A stretch of 37,130 nucleotides of DNA from Hyphomicrobiales bacterium (lineage in GTDB: Bacteria; Pseudomonadota; Alphaproteobacteria; Rhizobiales; Rhizobiaceae): positions 285,133-322,262 of the forward strand of contig UBMI01000016.1 of NCBI GenBank assembly GCA_900466475.1, in the 5' to 3' direction. Position numbers and translations under genes: made by a program. Below are positions 7,387-14,236 of the stretch, piece after piece (positions within the stretch are counted from its first letter, which is position 1; every line of letters begins with the position of its first letter). The notes under the pieces were generated by a model, which made no database searches, had not been told where the DNA came from, and was given only the letters and a program-made list of their open reading frames with translations.

Positions 7387-8617
7387 CGGCTTGAAGCTTG
7401 CCAGTGAGGAAGGTGCGGACGGCGGGACTGTCGCTGAGGCCGATCGCCATCCTGTAGGCTTCGGCCGCGGCGTCGCTTTCACCGAGGTCTGCCAACAGAT
7501 GTCCCCGCACGGCCCAGTAAGGCTGGTAGCTGGCGACGCCCCGTCGTTCCAGCCCGTCCAACAGGGCGATGGCCGGAGCCGCGCCATCGACCCTGCCGAT
7601 GACGGCGGCATGACTGACCTTTGAGCCCAGTGTCGGTTTCATCTCGATGAGCGCCCGGTAGAGGGTAATGAGCGCCTTCCAATCCGTCGTGCCCGTCCGG
7701 CGACGCGTGGCGTGGACGGACTGGATCGCCGCCTGGCACTGGAACGGACCGAAACGGTCGAGGGTGCCCGCCTTGCGCAGCAAAGTATCGGCTTCCGCCA
7801 GCATGATTTCGTTCCAGAGACCGGTATCCTGCTCCTCAAGCGGTATGTAGGTGCGATCGGCATCACGCCGTGCGCGCCTTCTCGCCTCGCAATAAAGCAT
7901 CAATGAGAGGAGCCCGATAACCTCCGGTTGCTCAGGCAGCATCGTCATGAGTGCGCGGCCAAGCCAGATCGCCTCGCCGGTCAAGCCGGTACGATTGTCT
8001 TCCTCGCCATCGAGCCCGTCCCAGCCGAGCCCATAGGCGGCATAGATTGCCGAGAGTACGCCCGCCAGCCGATCCGTCAGGATCTGCCGCTCAGGGATGG
8101 CGAAGGGAATGCCGGCGTCGCGGATCTTGATCTTGGCCCGCACCAGGCGCTGGCTCATGGCATCCGGCGAGATTACGAAGGCTTGTGCGATTGTCTTCGC
8201 GTCAATGCCGAGCACGGTCTGAAGCATCAGCGGCGTGTGAACGGACCGATCGATCGCTGGATGTGTACAGGCAAAAAGCAGCTTCAGCCGCTCATCGGAA
8301 AAGTCTGCGTTTCGTGCATCGTTCAAGCGCTCCTCAGCTTCCTCGATGGCCAGCGCAATCGTTTCGCTGGCATTATCGCGTACGGTTCGGTGACGGGCAG
8401 CCTGAATGAGGTTGCGGCGGGCTGCGGTGAGCAGCCAGCCCTCGGGATTGTCGGGAATACCGCGCTCGGGCCAGACCCGCAACGCAACCGCCAGCGCATC
8501 AGACAAGGCATCCTCCGCTGCCGGAACATCGCGGGAGCGAGCGGCAAGAAAGGCGATGAGCTTGCCATAGGATTGCCGTGCCACCCTTTCGGCGACACGG
8601 CCCGCATCTGATGTCAC
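7367..8617 (-). CDS. ECF sigma factor of the ECF42 type with C-terminal TPR-like extension
   Basis: A 416-residue protein with sigma region 2 (KLIAFLAARSRDVPAAEDALSDALAVALRVWPERGIPDNPEGWLLTAARRNLIQAARH) and region 4 (LMLQTVLGIDAKTIAQAFVISPDAMSQRLVRAKIKIRDAGI). A C-terminal extension of about 230 residues follows, rich in helical repeats (EEDNRTGLTGEAIWLGRALMTMLPEQPEVIGLLSLMLYCEAR). That architecture is typical of ECF42 sigma factors, which pair with DGPF/YCII proteins instead of anti-sigma factors; the preceding gene encodes one. I chose the GTG at 8617: the GTGAGG overlapping the upstream stop codon is a well-placed ribosome-binding site, so translation is probably coupled. A longer frame to 8707 would overlap the partner gene. 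Confidence 0.9.
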   Translation of the reverse strand: MTSDAGRVAERVARQSYGKLIAFLAARSRDVPAAEDALSDALAVALRVWPERGIPDNPEGWLLTAARRNLIQAARHRTVRDNASETIALAIEEAEERLNDARNADFSDERLKLLFACTHPAIDRSVHTPLMLQTVLGIDAKTIAQAFVISPDAMSQRLVRAKIKIRDAGIPFAIPERQILTDRLAGVLSAIYAAYGLGWDGLDGEEDNRTGLTGEAIWLGRALMTMLPEQPEVIGLLSLMLYCEARRRARRDADRTYIPLEEQDTGLWNEIMLAEADTLLRKAGTLDRFGPFQCQAAIQSVHATRRRTGTTDWKALITLYRALIEMKPTLGSKVSHAAVIGRVDGAAPAIALLDGLERRGVASYQPYWAVRGHLLADLGESDAAAEAYRMAIGLSDSPAVRTFLTGKLQAVISRSA

Positions 8618-8624
8618 AACGGCC

Positions 8625-8966
8625 TCACGCGAATTGCAGCCGCGGCCGTACTTCCACCGAACCCCATTCGGAGACGGGCACGCGCGTGGCCCATTCGAGC
8701 GCGGCATCGAGATCTGGTACCTCGATCACGTAGAAGCCGCCAAGCTGTTCCTTGCCTTCCGGATAGGGACCATCCTGCACATCATGGTCCTCGCCTTTCC
8801 GACGTACGATCGTGCCGGTCTCAGGCGGGGTCAGGCCGGCGCCGGCGGTCAAGATCCCTGCCTGCACCAGGGCCTTGGTGTAGGCCGTCCAGCCATCGCG
8901 ATAGGCGGGGTCGTTGCGGCGGACAAAGTCTTCTGCAGATTCACGGATGATAAGTGCGTATTGCAT
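8625..8966 (-). CDS. YCII-related DGPF-domain protein, partner of the ECF42 sigma factor
   Basis: A 113-residue small soluble protein of the YCII/DGPF family: MQYALIIRESAEDF at the start, VQDGPYPEGKEQLGGFYVIEVPDLDAALEWA in the middle (DGPY being the DGPF-type motif), and VEVRPRLQF at the end. These proteins occur in conserved pairs with ECF42 sigma factors; their biochemical role is not settled. The ATG at 8966 has a strong CAGGAG ribosome-binding site and gives the usual family length. The stop lies 7 nt before the sigma-factor start. Confidence 0.9.
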   Translation of the reverse strand: MQYALIIRESAEDFVRRNDPAYRDGWTAYTKALVQAGILTAGAGLTPPETGTIVRRKGEDHDVQDGPYPEGKEQLGGFYVIEVPDLDAALEWATRVPVSEWGSVEVRPRLQFA

Positions 8967-9097
8967 CGGAAACTCCTGATCCTCTGATGGGTTTGACCGG
9001 GCAAGCAGCATGTAAGGCCGAATTTGCCCAAGCTGCAATGCTTCGGTGGCGCGGCTTCGAGCCGTTCCGAAACAATGAGGTCTCAGTCGTCTTCATT

Positions 9098-9103
9098 TCG
9101 ACA
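9098..9103 (-). promoter_or_regulatory. Possible ECF42 -35 element upstream of the DGPF-sigma operon
   Basis: TGTCGA on the minus strand, 132 bp upstream of the DGPF start. TGTCGA is the -35 motif reported for ECF42 promoters, as I recall. I could not find a convincing matching -10 at the expected spacing, so this is only a lead. Confidence 0.3.
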
Positions 9104-9197
9104 TTGCAGCCGAAAAAAATCGATCACACCGAAAAGGGCGCGAGAAATGCGCTGAGCGGGAAGTGCGGGAGGCGACTGATGCCGCCTCCGCTTCCGG

Positions 9198-9386
9198 TCA
9201 AGCGTCCGCCTTTGTCTGATCCACCACTTCCGCGCCGGGCGAATTCTTCTTGATGGATTCGATGGCGTTTACCGCGGATGCTTTCGCCTTGTAGCCTTCG
9301 GACGAGAACATGGTCTCGCCGTTCGACGCCTTGAAGCGGAAGCGGAATTCACCGGCCTTATCCTTGTAAACTTCAAATCTGTACAT
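9198..9386 (-). CDS. YegP-like DUF1508 protein
   Basis: A 62-residue protein consisting of a single DUF1508 unit: MYRFEVYKDKAGEFRFRFKASNGETMFSSEGYKAKASAVNAIESIKKN. DUF1508 (YegP) domains are small alpha/beta folds of unknown function found singly or in tandem. AGGAGGG lies 6-12 nt before the ATG, so translation is likely strong. It appears monocistronic; the gap to the Bug-family gene (9387-9554) holds its promoter region but nothing I can name precisely. Confidence 0.85.
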   Translation of the reverse strand: MYRFEVYKDKAGEFRFRFKASNGETMFSSEGYKAKASAVNAIESIKKNSPGAEVVDQTKADA

Positions 9387-9554
9387 GGATCCCTCCTGGT
9401 AAGCTGAAATCGTGCATCAGCTTTCAGAAAGCTAGCCCAGAATTGTGAGCTTTTCCACTACCTTAATTAGAATTCCATTGTATGGCGTCCAATTGCCGCC
9501 GGTTGGATCGGGCGCGAGAGAAGGGCTGGCTGCGTGCTGTCCCTTTCGCGAAGA

Positions 9555-10544
9555 TCATTCCATCTGGATATGGGCGCCGTCGACGACCGGTTTCCATTTC
9601 GCAAGCTCGGCCTTCACATGGGCGCCGAGTTCCTCCGGTGTCGAGCCGACGATGGTTGCACTAAATTCCTTCATCCGCCCGGCGACGGCCGGATCGGTCA
9701 GCGCCTTGTTGGCGGAGGCGTTGAGGCGAGTGATCACATCGGCCGGTGTGTTGGCCGGCGCAAAGAGTGCGTTCCACGTATAGGTCTCGTATCCTGGAAT
9801 GCCGGATTCCGCGATAGTCGGGATATCAGGGAAGGATGGCGCCCGTTCGGCGGTCGTGACGGCGAGTGCCCGGAGCGTACCGGCCTTGATGTGGCTCGAC
9901 GACGAGGGCAGGTTGTCGAACATGATCGGTACCTGATTGCCGATGACGTCGTTCAATGCGGGCCCGGCGCCCTTGTAGGGGATATGCTGCATGTCGACGC
10001 CCGCCATGCTTTTAAAAAGTTCGCCGGAAAGATGCAGCGGCGTGCCGTTACCGGATGAAGCATAACTGTATTTGTCCGGATCGGCTTTCAGGAGCGCGAT
10101 CAGCTCCTGCACATTCTTTGCGGGCAGTTCCGGATTGACCACCAGGACATTGGGAACAACCACGAGCAATGAAACCGGTGCGAAATCCTTTTCGGCATCA
10201 TAGGGCGTCGATTTCAGGATCAGCGGATTGAGGGCGTGGGTGGCGACGGTGCCCATCAGGATCGTATAGCCATCCGGCGCGGCGCGCGCGACGCTATCAG
10301 CGCCGAGATTGCCGCCGGCTCCCGCAACATTCTGCACGATGACCTGCTGGCCGAGATCTTCGGACATTTTCTGCGCGACGATACGCGCGACGACATCGGT
10401 CGAGCCTCCGGCGGCGAACGGCACGACCATGGTTATGGAACGATCGGGAAAAGTCTGGGCTGATGCGGCCGTACCAGTCGCGGCTGCGATCAGGCCAAGG
10501 CCAAGTGCCACACTTATGCGACTGACAATATCAGAAAGCGCCAT
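9555..10544 (-). CDS. Tripartite tricarboxylate transporter (Bug family) solute-binding protein
   Basis: A 329-residue periplasmic receptor with a Sec signal peptide (hydrophobic VALGLGLIAAATGTAASAQ, cleavage likely after ASA, near residue 29). The mature part has the Bug/TctC pattern: FPDRSITMVVPFAAGGSTDVVARIVAQKMSEDLGQQVIVQNVAGAGGNLGA, then DGYTILMGT and a YKGAGPALNDVIGNQV ligand loop. Such proteins capture carboxylates or related small acids for a TctAB permease. No tctA or tctB is present nearby, so this is an orphan receptor, as is common in Proteobacteria. The ligand is unknown. Confidence 0.92.
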   Translation of the reverse strand: MALSDIVSRISVALGLGLIAAATGTAASAQTFPDRSITMVVPFAAGGSTDVVARIVAQKMSEDLGQQVIVQNVAGAGGNLGADSVARAAPDGYTILMGTVATHALNPLILKSTPYDAEKDFAPVSLLVVVPNVLVVNPELPAKNVQELIALLKADPDKYSYASSGNGTPLHLSGELFKSMAGVDMQHIPYKGAGPALNDVIGNQVPIMFDNLPSSSSHIKAGTLRALAVTTAERAPSFPDIPTIAESGIPGYETYTWNALFAPANTPADVITRLNASANKALTDPAVAGRMKEFSATIVGSTPEELGAHVKAELAKWKPVVDGAHIQME

Positions 10545-10578
10545 TCGAATCTCCTCCCACCGATTTCAACAGCAAAGA

Positions 10579-10606
10579 CCCCTACCTTGGGCATGGGAAG
10601 GTTAGG
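10579..10606. repeat. Inverted repeat upstream of the Bug-family gene
   Basis: CCCTACCTT and AAGGTTAGGG flank a short loop (one-base bulge) about 35-62 nt before the Bug start codon. It could be an operator or a leader stem. Just beyond it GTCGCGAT occurs twice (within 10636-10660), separated by about 9 nt. Confidence 0.35.
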
Positions 10607-10681
10607 GCAGGTTCCAGCAAAGGCAACCGAGTGGGAAGGCTGTCGCGATCAGACTTTAGTCGCGATGGGGGTATGAGGCAG

Positions 10682-12484
10682 CTATTTGGCGGCTGCCAGC
10701 ACATCCTCGTTGGCCGCATCGAATTGCAGGCGGGCGAGTTTCGCATAGATGCCGCCGTTTCGGATCAAGCTCTGATGCGTGCCCTCCTCTACGACACATC
10801 CCTGATCCATGACGAGAATGCGGTCGGCCTTGAGAACAGTGGCGAGACGGTGGGCGATGACAACAGTGGTGCGGCCATGCATAAGCCCGTCAAGCGCTCT
10901 CTGCACAAGCGTTTCACTCTCTGCATCAAGCGCCGAAGTTGCCTCGTCCAGCAGAAGGATCGGTGCATTTTTCAGGATCGCGCGGGCAATGGCGATGCGC
11001 TGGCGCTGACCGCCGGACAGTGTGACACCGCGTTCGCCGACCTGCGTCTCATAAGACTTTTCCAGCCGGTTGATGAATTCATCGGCCTGCGCGGCGATTG
11101 CCGCTGCGCGAACCTGCTCGCGCGTCGCGCCATGAACGCCAAAAGCGATATTATCGTGGATCGAGGAGGCGAAGATGGTCACATCCTGTGGCACGATGGC
11201 TATGCGCTGGCGCAAGGCGTCCGGATCGGCCTGGCGGGCGTCGACGCCATCGATCTTCACGCTGCCTTGTTGCGGATCGTAGAAGCGCAGCAAGAGCGAA
11301 AAGACGGTGCTCTTGCCGGCGCCGGATGGGCCGACGATCGCAACGGTTTCGCCCGGCAGGACCGTGAAATCCAGCCCATGCAGCGCTGACTTGCCGGGAC
11401 GGGATGGATAGGCGAAATGCACGCCGTCGAATTCCACGCGGCCCTGGGCGGGCGAGGGGAGTGGCTGCGGGTTTGCGGGGGCGGCGATCGGGGAGACTTC
11501 ATCGAGAAGCTCGGTCAGGCGGTCGGCGGCACCGGCTGCCTGCGAAAGCTCGCCCCAGACTTCCGAGAGTGCACCGAGCGAGCCGGCCGCGATGACCGCA
11601 TAGAGCAGGAACTGGCCGAGCGTGCCGGCCGAAAGTGTACCCGCGAGGACGCTGTGGGCGCCAAACCAGAGAACGGCGACCACGCTGCCGAAAATGAGGG
11701 TGATGGCGATGCCCGTCAGCAGGGCGCGGGAGGAAACGGCAGAACGTGCGGCCTGATAGGCGGATTCCACAGCCGAGCCGTAGCGGTCCGCTGCAATCGT
11801 TTCGGCGTTGAAGGCCTGCACGGTGCGGGTTGCGGCGATCGTCTCATTGGCGAAGGCGGAAGCTTCTGCCAGCGTATCCTGTGCGGCGCGGGAGCGCTTG
11901 CGCACCGAGCGGCCGCCAGCGACAAGCGGAAAGACGATGACGGGGATCGCGACGATGACGAGGCTGGAAAGCTTTGGCGAGGTGACGATCATCATGCCGA
12001 GCGCGCCGATACAGAGGATCAGGTTGCGAAGCGCCACGGAAGCGGTGGCGCCGACGGCGGATTTGATCTGCGTGGTATCGGCCGTCAGCCGCGAGACGAT
12101 CTCGCCCGACTGGTTGACGTCGAAGAAAGAGGGCGAGAGCCGCGTGACATGCGAGAAGACATCGCGGCGCAGATCCGAAACGATGCGCTCCCCGATGGTG
12201 ATGACGAAATAGTAGCGCAGAGCACTGGCAATCGCGAGCACGATGGCCATGATCATCAGCATGGCGAAATAGCTGTTGATGAAGGTGCCGTCGGCCTGCG
12301 TGAAGCCGTGGTCGATCATCCGACGTACGGCGAGCGGTATGGCAAGCGAAGTCACGGCCGCCAGCGCCAGCGAAATCAGGGCACCGGCCACCATGCCACG
12401 GTAGCGTGCCACATAAGGTGTCAACCTGCCGAGCGGCTTCAGCGAACGCGACCTCTTCTCCCCAACTTCTGCCTGCTCTGCCAA
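10682..12484 (-). CDS. MsbA-like ABC exporter, fused permease and ATPase
   Basis: A half-transporter of about 600 residues that would work as a homodimer in the inner membrane. Residues about 30-320 form a six-helix exporter domain. The ATPase domain has Walker A GPSGAGKST (about 385-393), Q-loop IVPQDVTIF, signature LSGGQRQRIAIARAIL (about 489-504), Walker B ILLLDEATSALD and an H-loop IAHRLAT, all intact. The substrate could be lipid, peptide or drug. The start is uncertain: no ATG fits. The TTG at 12484 has GGAG six nt upstream and is preferred over the TTG at 12505, which has no ribosome-binding site. Confidence 0.92.
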   Translation of the reverse strand: MAEQAEVGEKRSRSLKPLGRLTPYVARYRGMVAGALISLALAAVTSLAIPLAVRRMIDHGFTQADGTFINSYFAMLMIMAIVLAIASALRYYFVITIGERIVSDLRRDVFSHVTRLSPSFFDVNQSGEIVSRLTADTTQIKSAVGATASVALRNLILCIGALGMMIVTSPKLSSLVIVAIPVIVFPLVAGGRSVRKRSRAAQDTLAEASAFANETIAATRTVQAFNAETIAADRYGSAVESAYQAARSAVSSRALLTGIAITLIFGSVVAVLWFGAHSVLAGTLSAGTLGQFLLYAVIAAGSLGALSEVWGELSQAAGAADRLTELLDEVSPIAAPANPQPLPSPAQGRVEFDGVHFAYPSRPGKSALHGLDFTVLPGETVAIVGPSGAGKSTVFSLLLRFYDPQQGSVKIDGVDARQADPDALRQRIAIVPQDVTIFASSIHDNIAFGVHGATREQVRAAAIAAQADEFINRLEKSYETQVGERGVTLSGGQRQRIAIARAILKNAPILLLDEATSALDAESETLVQRALDGLMHGRTTVVIAHRLATVLKADRILVMDQGCVVEEGTHQSLIRNGGIYAKLARLQFDAANEDVLAAAK

Positions 12485-12532
12485 ATTGTCTCCGATCGCC
12501 CTCAAAGACCGCGTATTGCGGCTCCTTGGCCC

Positions 12533-12561
12533 TTGTTATCCCGGCGCCCTTCATGTATAGG
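12533..12561 (+). promoter_or_regulatory. Candidate sigma-70 promoter of rpmE
   Basis: TTGTTA (12533-12538), 17-nt spacer, TATAGG (12556-12561). Transcription would start near 12568 and give a leader of about 110 nt before the rpmE start codon. Confidence 0.5.
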
Positions 12562-12577
12562 CACCGCATCCTAATGG

Positions 12578-12645
12578 GAAGCCGTAGCCTTCACGACTGC
12601 GGCTTCATTTATTCAATCGGTTCTTCCGCCGCAACTGTCTGCGGC
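12578..12645 (+). other. Structured 5' leader of rpmE (two hairpins)
   Basis: Hairpin 1: GAAGCCGTAG (12578-12587) pairs with CTGCGGCTTC (12597-12606), a 10-bp stem with one G-U and a 9-nt loop. Hairpin 2: GCCGCA (12628-12633) pairs with TGCGGC (12640-12645) around a 6-nt loop. Ribosomal-protein genes are often controlled by the protein binding its own leader, and L31 leaders are known in other bacterial groups. Autoregulation here is inference. Confidence 0.45.
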
Positions 12646-12677
12646 AAATTGGACCTCGGCATCGCAGGAAGATTGTC

Positions 12678-12899
12678 ATGAAGGAAGGCATCCATCCCGA
12701 CTACCATACCATCAAGGTAGTCATGACCGATGGCACCGAGTACGAAACCCGCTCGACCTGGGGTTCGGAAGGCGCTGTCATGAACCTCGAAATCGACTCC
12801 AAGTCGCACCCGGCCTGGACTGGCGGCAACCAGCAGCTCATGGACCGCGGCGGCCGTGTTTCGAAGTTCAACAAGCGTTTCGGCGGCCTCGGCCTCTAA
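12678..12899 (+). CDS. rpmE: 50S ribosomal protein L31
   Basis: A 73-residue protein that is a near-textbook alphaproteobacterial L31: HPDYHTIKVVMTDGTEYETRSTWG at the N terminus, HPAWTGG in the middle and GRVSKFNKRFGGLGL at the end. It joins the central protuberance of the large ribosomal subunit. It contains no cysteines, so it is the zinc-free (C-minus) type. It is a single-gene transcription unit with its own promoter, structured leader and intrinsic terminator. Confidence 0.97.
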   Translation: MKEGIHPDYHTIKVVMTDGTEYETRSTWGSEGAVMNLEIDSKSHPAWTGGNQQLMDRGGRVSKFNKRFGGLGL

Positions 12900-12925
12900 T
12901 TCGCTTCCGCTTTGCGGATTATTCA

Positions 12926-12956
12926 AAAGCCCGGCCTTGTGCCGGGCTTTTTGTTT
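12926..12956 (+). terminator. Intrinsic terminator of rpmE
   Basis: AGCCCGGC (12928-12935), loop CTTGT, GCCGGGCT (12941-12948), then TTTTTGTTTT. A-rich on the upstream side. It lies 28 nt after the rpmE stop. Confidence 0.93.
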
Positions 12957-12978
12957 TGGGGTCTTGCCGGCGAGCAAA

Positions 12979-13010
12979 TAAAAAACCGGCCGCGTCTCCG
13001 CAGCCGGTTT
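12979..13010 (-). terminator. Intrinsic terminator of rcdA
   Basis: On the minus strand AAACCGGC-(n)-GCG and CGC-(n)-GCCGGTTT form a GC-rich stem followed by TTTTTTATTTG. It sits 22 nt after the rcdA stop, back to back with the rpmE terminator. Confidence 0.88.
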
Positions 13011-13031
13011 CGTGAATTCTATGATGTCAGA

Positions 13032-13547
13032 TCAGTTGTTGCCGAAGGCCGTCTGCAGCAGGGAAAGCTGGGCCTGGACGCTGTTCTGATTATCGGGAAC
13101 GATCGCAGCTTCTGCCGGGCGGTAGATTTCACGGTCGAGCAGGGCGATGCGGTTCTGCAGGCGAAGCGAGCGCTCCACGAGATCGCGGAAGGATTCCGGC
13201 AGGTCGCCCCAGCCCGGAGCATTGCGATCGACGTTGAAGCCATCGAGCCGGACCTTGTTTTTCTCGGCCAGGACCTGATCCCGGGACATTTCGCCATTGT
13301 TGACGGCGCGCTGCAGCAGCAGCCAGGAAGCCATCTGCATCAGGCGGGTCGTGAGGCGCATTGATTCAGCCGCATAAAGGACCGAGGCCATGCGCGGCAG
13401 CACCTTGGAGGCTGCGCGGCCCTGGCCGTCGAGATAGGATGCGGTTTCTTCGACCAGCGACATGCCCTCTGCATACAGCGTCTTGAACTGCGAGGATGCG
13501 GCAGCGCGGCCAGCAAAACTGATTGTGTTCAATCCAAGTTCCGACAT
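13032..13547 (-). CDS. rcdA: RcdA-like protein (DUF1465), regulator of CtrA degradation
   Basis: A 171-residue, mainly helical protein of the DUF1465 family. That family includes Caulobacter RcdA, an adaptor that helps deliver the cell-cycle regulator CtrA to the ClpXP protease. The visible signature is FKTLYAEGMSLVEETASYLDGQGRAASKVLPRMASVLYAAESMRLTTRLMQMASWLLLQRAVNNGEM, followed by a C-terminal EKNKVRL...LRLQNRIALLDREIYRP segment. Length matches the family. The upstream gap contains two TTAA-N7-TTAA CtrA boxes, so CtrA probably controls this gene. Translation starts at the ATG at 13547. Confidence 0.9.
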   Translation of the reverse strand: MSELGLNTISFAGRAAASSQFKTLYAEGMSLVEETASYLDGQGRAASKVLPRMASVLYAAESMRLTTRLMQMASWLLLQRAVNNGEMSRDQVLAEKNKVRLDGFNVDRNAPGWGDLPESFRDLVERSLRLQNRIALLDREIYRPAEAAIVPDNQNSVQAQLSLLQTAFGNN

Positions 13548-13668
13548 CTAAAGAATCCCTGTTGCACGCATCTACTATCAGGTAACGCCGGGTTCCCGGA
13601 AAAAGTTTCCCAAGCCGGTCTTCGTGATTTCAAGATGGTATCTTTAACCTAGATGCGCAAGCCGTTTC

Positions 13669-13683
13669 TTAAGAAAAGGTTAA
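13669..13683 (-). promoter_or_regulatory. CtrA box upstream of rcdA
   Basis: TTAA-GAAAAGG-TTAA, an exact TTAA-N7-TTAA; the minus strand reads TTAACCTTTTCTTAA. It is 122-136 bp upstream of the rcdA ATG. A further TTAA half-site occurs at 13644-13647. Confidence 0.7.
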
Positions 13684-13718
13684 TCTCCACAGTTTCGTGG
13701 AAAGGTCTAAGGCAGCGC

Positions 13719-13745
13719 AAAAAGAAGAGCCGCAAAAGCGGCTCT
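13719..13745 (-). terminator. Intrinsic terminator closing the candidate small RNA
   Basis: On the minus strand AGAGCCGC-TTTT-GCGGCTCT (13745-13726), an 8-bp perfect stem, is followed by TCTTTTT. It lies about 175 nt beyond the DUF1192 stop and 172 nt before the rcdA start, so it separates the two transcripts. Confidence 0.85.
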
Positions 13746-13827
13746 CAAGGTAAAACAGGGAGAAAAATCAGACCAATTCACCGCTTGGAAAACTGTCTGA
13801 GGTCCAGAAGAATCTGAACAGCAACAG
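13719..13827 (-). ncRNA. Candidate small RNA between the DUF1192 gene and rcdA
   Basis: The minus strand offers a complete transcription unit without a reading frame. It has a -10-like TATAAG (13839-13834) and a start near 13827. Stem 1 is TTCAGA/TCTGGA around TTCT (13818-13803). Stem 2 is built from TCAGA/TCTGA with an inner CCAA/TTGG (13800-13768). Next comes an unpaired U-rich stretch containing TTTCTCCCTG, which resembles an anti-Shine-Dalgarno sequence. A perfect terminator closes the unit. The size would be about 109 nt. The three-stem form and cell-cycle setting recall the Rhizobiales sRNA EcpR1, but I cannot compare sequences. Alternatively this is only the 3' UTR of the DUF1192 transcript. 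Confidence 0.5.
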
Positions 13828-13843
13828 TAATACCTTATAAAGC

Positions 13844-13858
13844 TTAATTTTTTATTAA
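13844..13858 (-). promoter_or_regulatory. Second CtrA box, at the candidate small RNA promoter
   Basis: TTAA-TTTTTTA-TTAA, an exact TTAA-N7-TTAA. On the minus strand it ends 4 nt before TATAAG (13839-13834), so it covers the spacer/-35 zone where CtrA typically activates. A TTAA-N3-TTAA pair lies close by at 13871-13881. AT-rich DNA makes a chance match possible. Confidence 0.5.
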
Positions 13859-13920
13859 TGTCGTCCCGATTTAAGACTTAACGAAAGTAAATACGAAGCA
13901 ATATTTGCTCGCTTACAGTC

Positions 13921-14112
13921 TTATGACCGGAAAAGATTTTCGGCGGCCAATCGGCCGGAAGCCTTCTTTGCGGCCTCGGCCTCGAGCCGTGCGATCTCGG
14001 TCTTCAAAAGTTCCACGCGCGCTCTCAACTCGTCGACCGAAAGCATGGAGAGATCGGAGCCGATCTCGTGCACTGTCTTCTTCTGCGGCCTATCGTCATC
14101 CATCAAGCTCAT
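13921..14112 (-). CDS. Small DUF1192 family protein
   Basis: A 63-residue protein with an acidic start (MSLMDDDRPQKK) and a helical coiled-coil-like core (LSVDELRARVELLKTEIARLEAEAAKK), matching the short DUF1192 proteins of alphaproteobacteria. Its function is unknown. The ATG at 14112 has a strong GGAGGAG ribosome-binding site; a longer frame upstream has none, and MDDD at 14103 is a possible alternative. It lies 124 nt beyond the MFS gene on the same strand. Confidence 0.82.
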   Translation of the reverse strand: MSLMDDDRPQKKTVHEIGSDLSMLSVDELRARVELLKTEIARLEAEAAKKASGRLAAENLFRS

Positions 14113-14236
14113 TGTCGCTCCTCCTGCAAACCGTGTGGCGATCCCTAGGATTTCGCCCCACGCTTCAAGTCTCTGTTGCAAGCGTGTCGCTATCGCAAAA
14201 TCGCTGCGCATTTTTCGCGCGACATGCCTCAGTCCG

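Noticed and set aside
13871..13881. TTAA-N3-TTAA as a third CtrA box
   Set aside because: The spacing is 3, not 7, and the region is AT-rich, so it does not meet the CtrA consensus.
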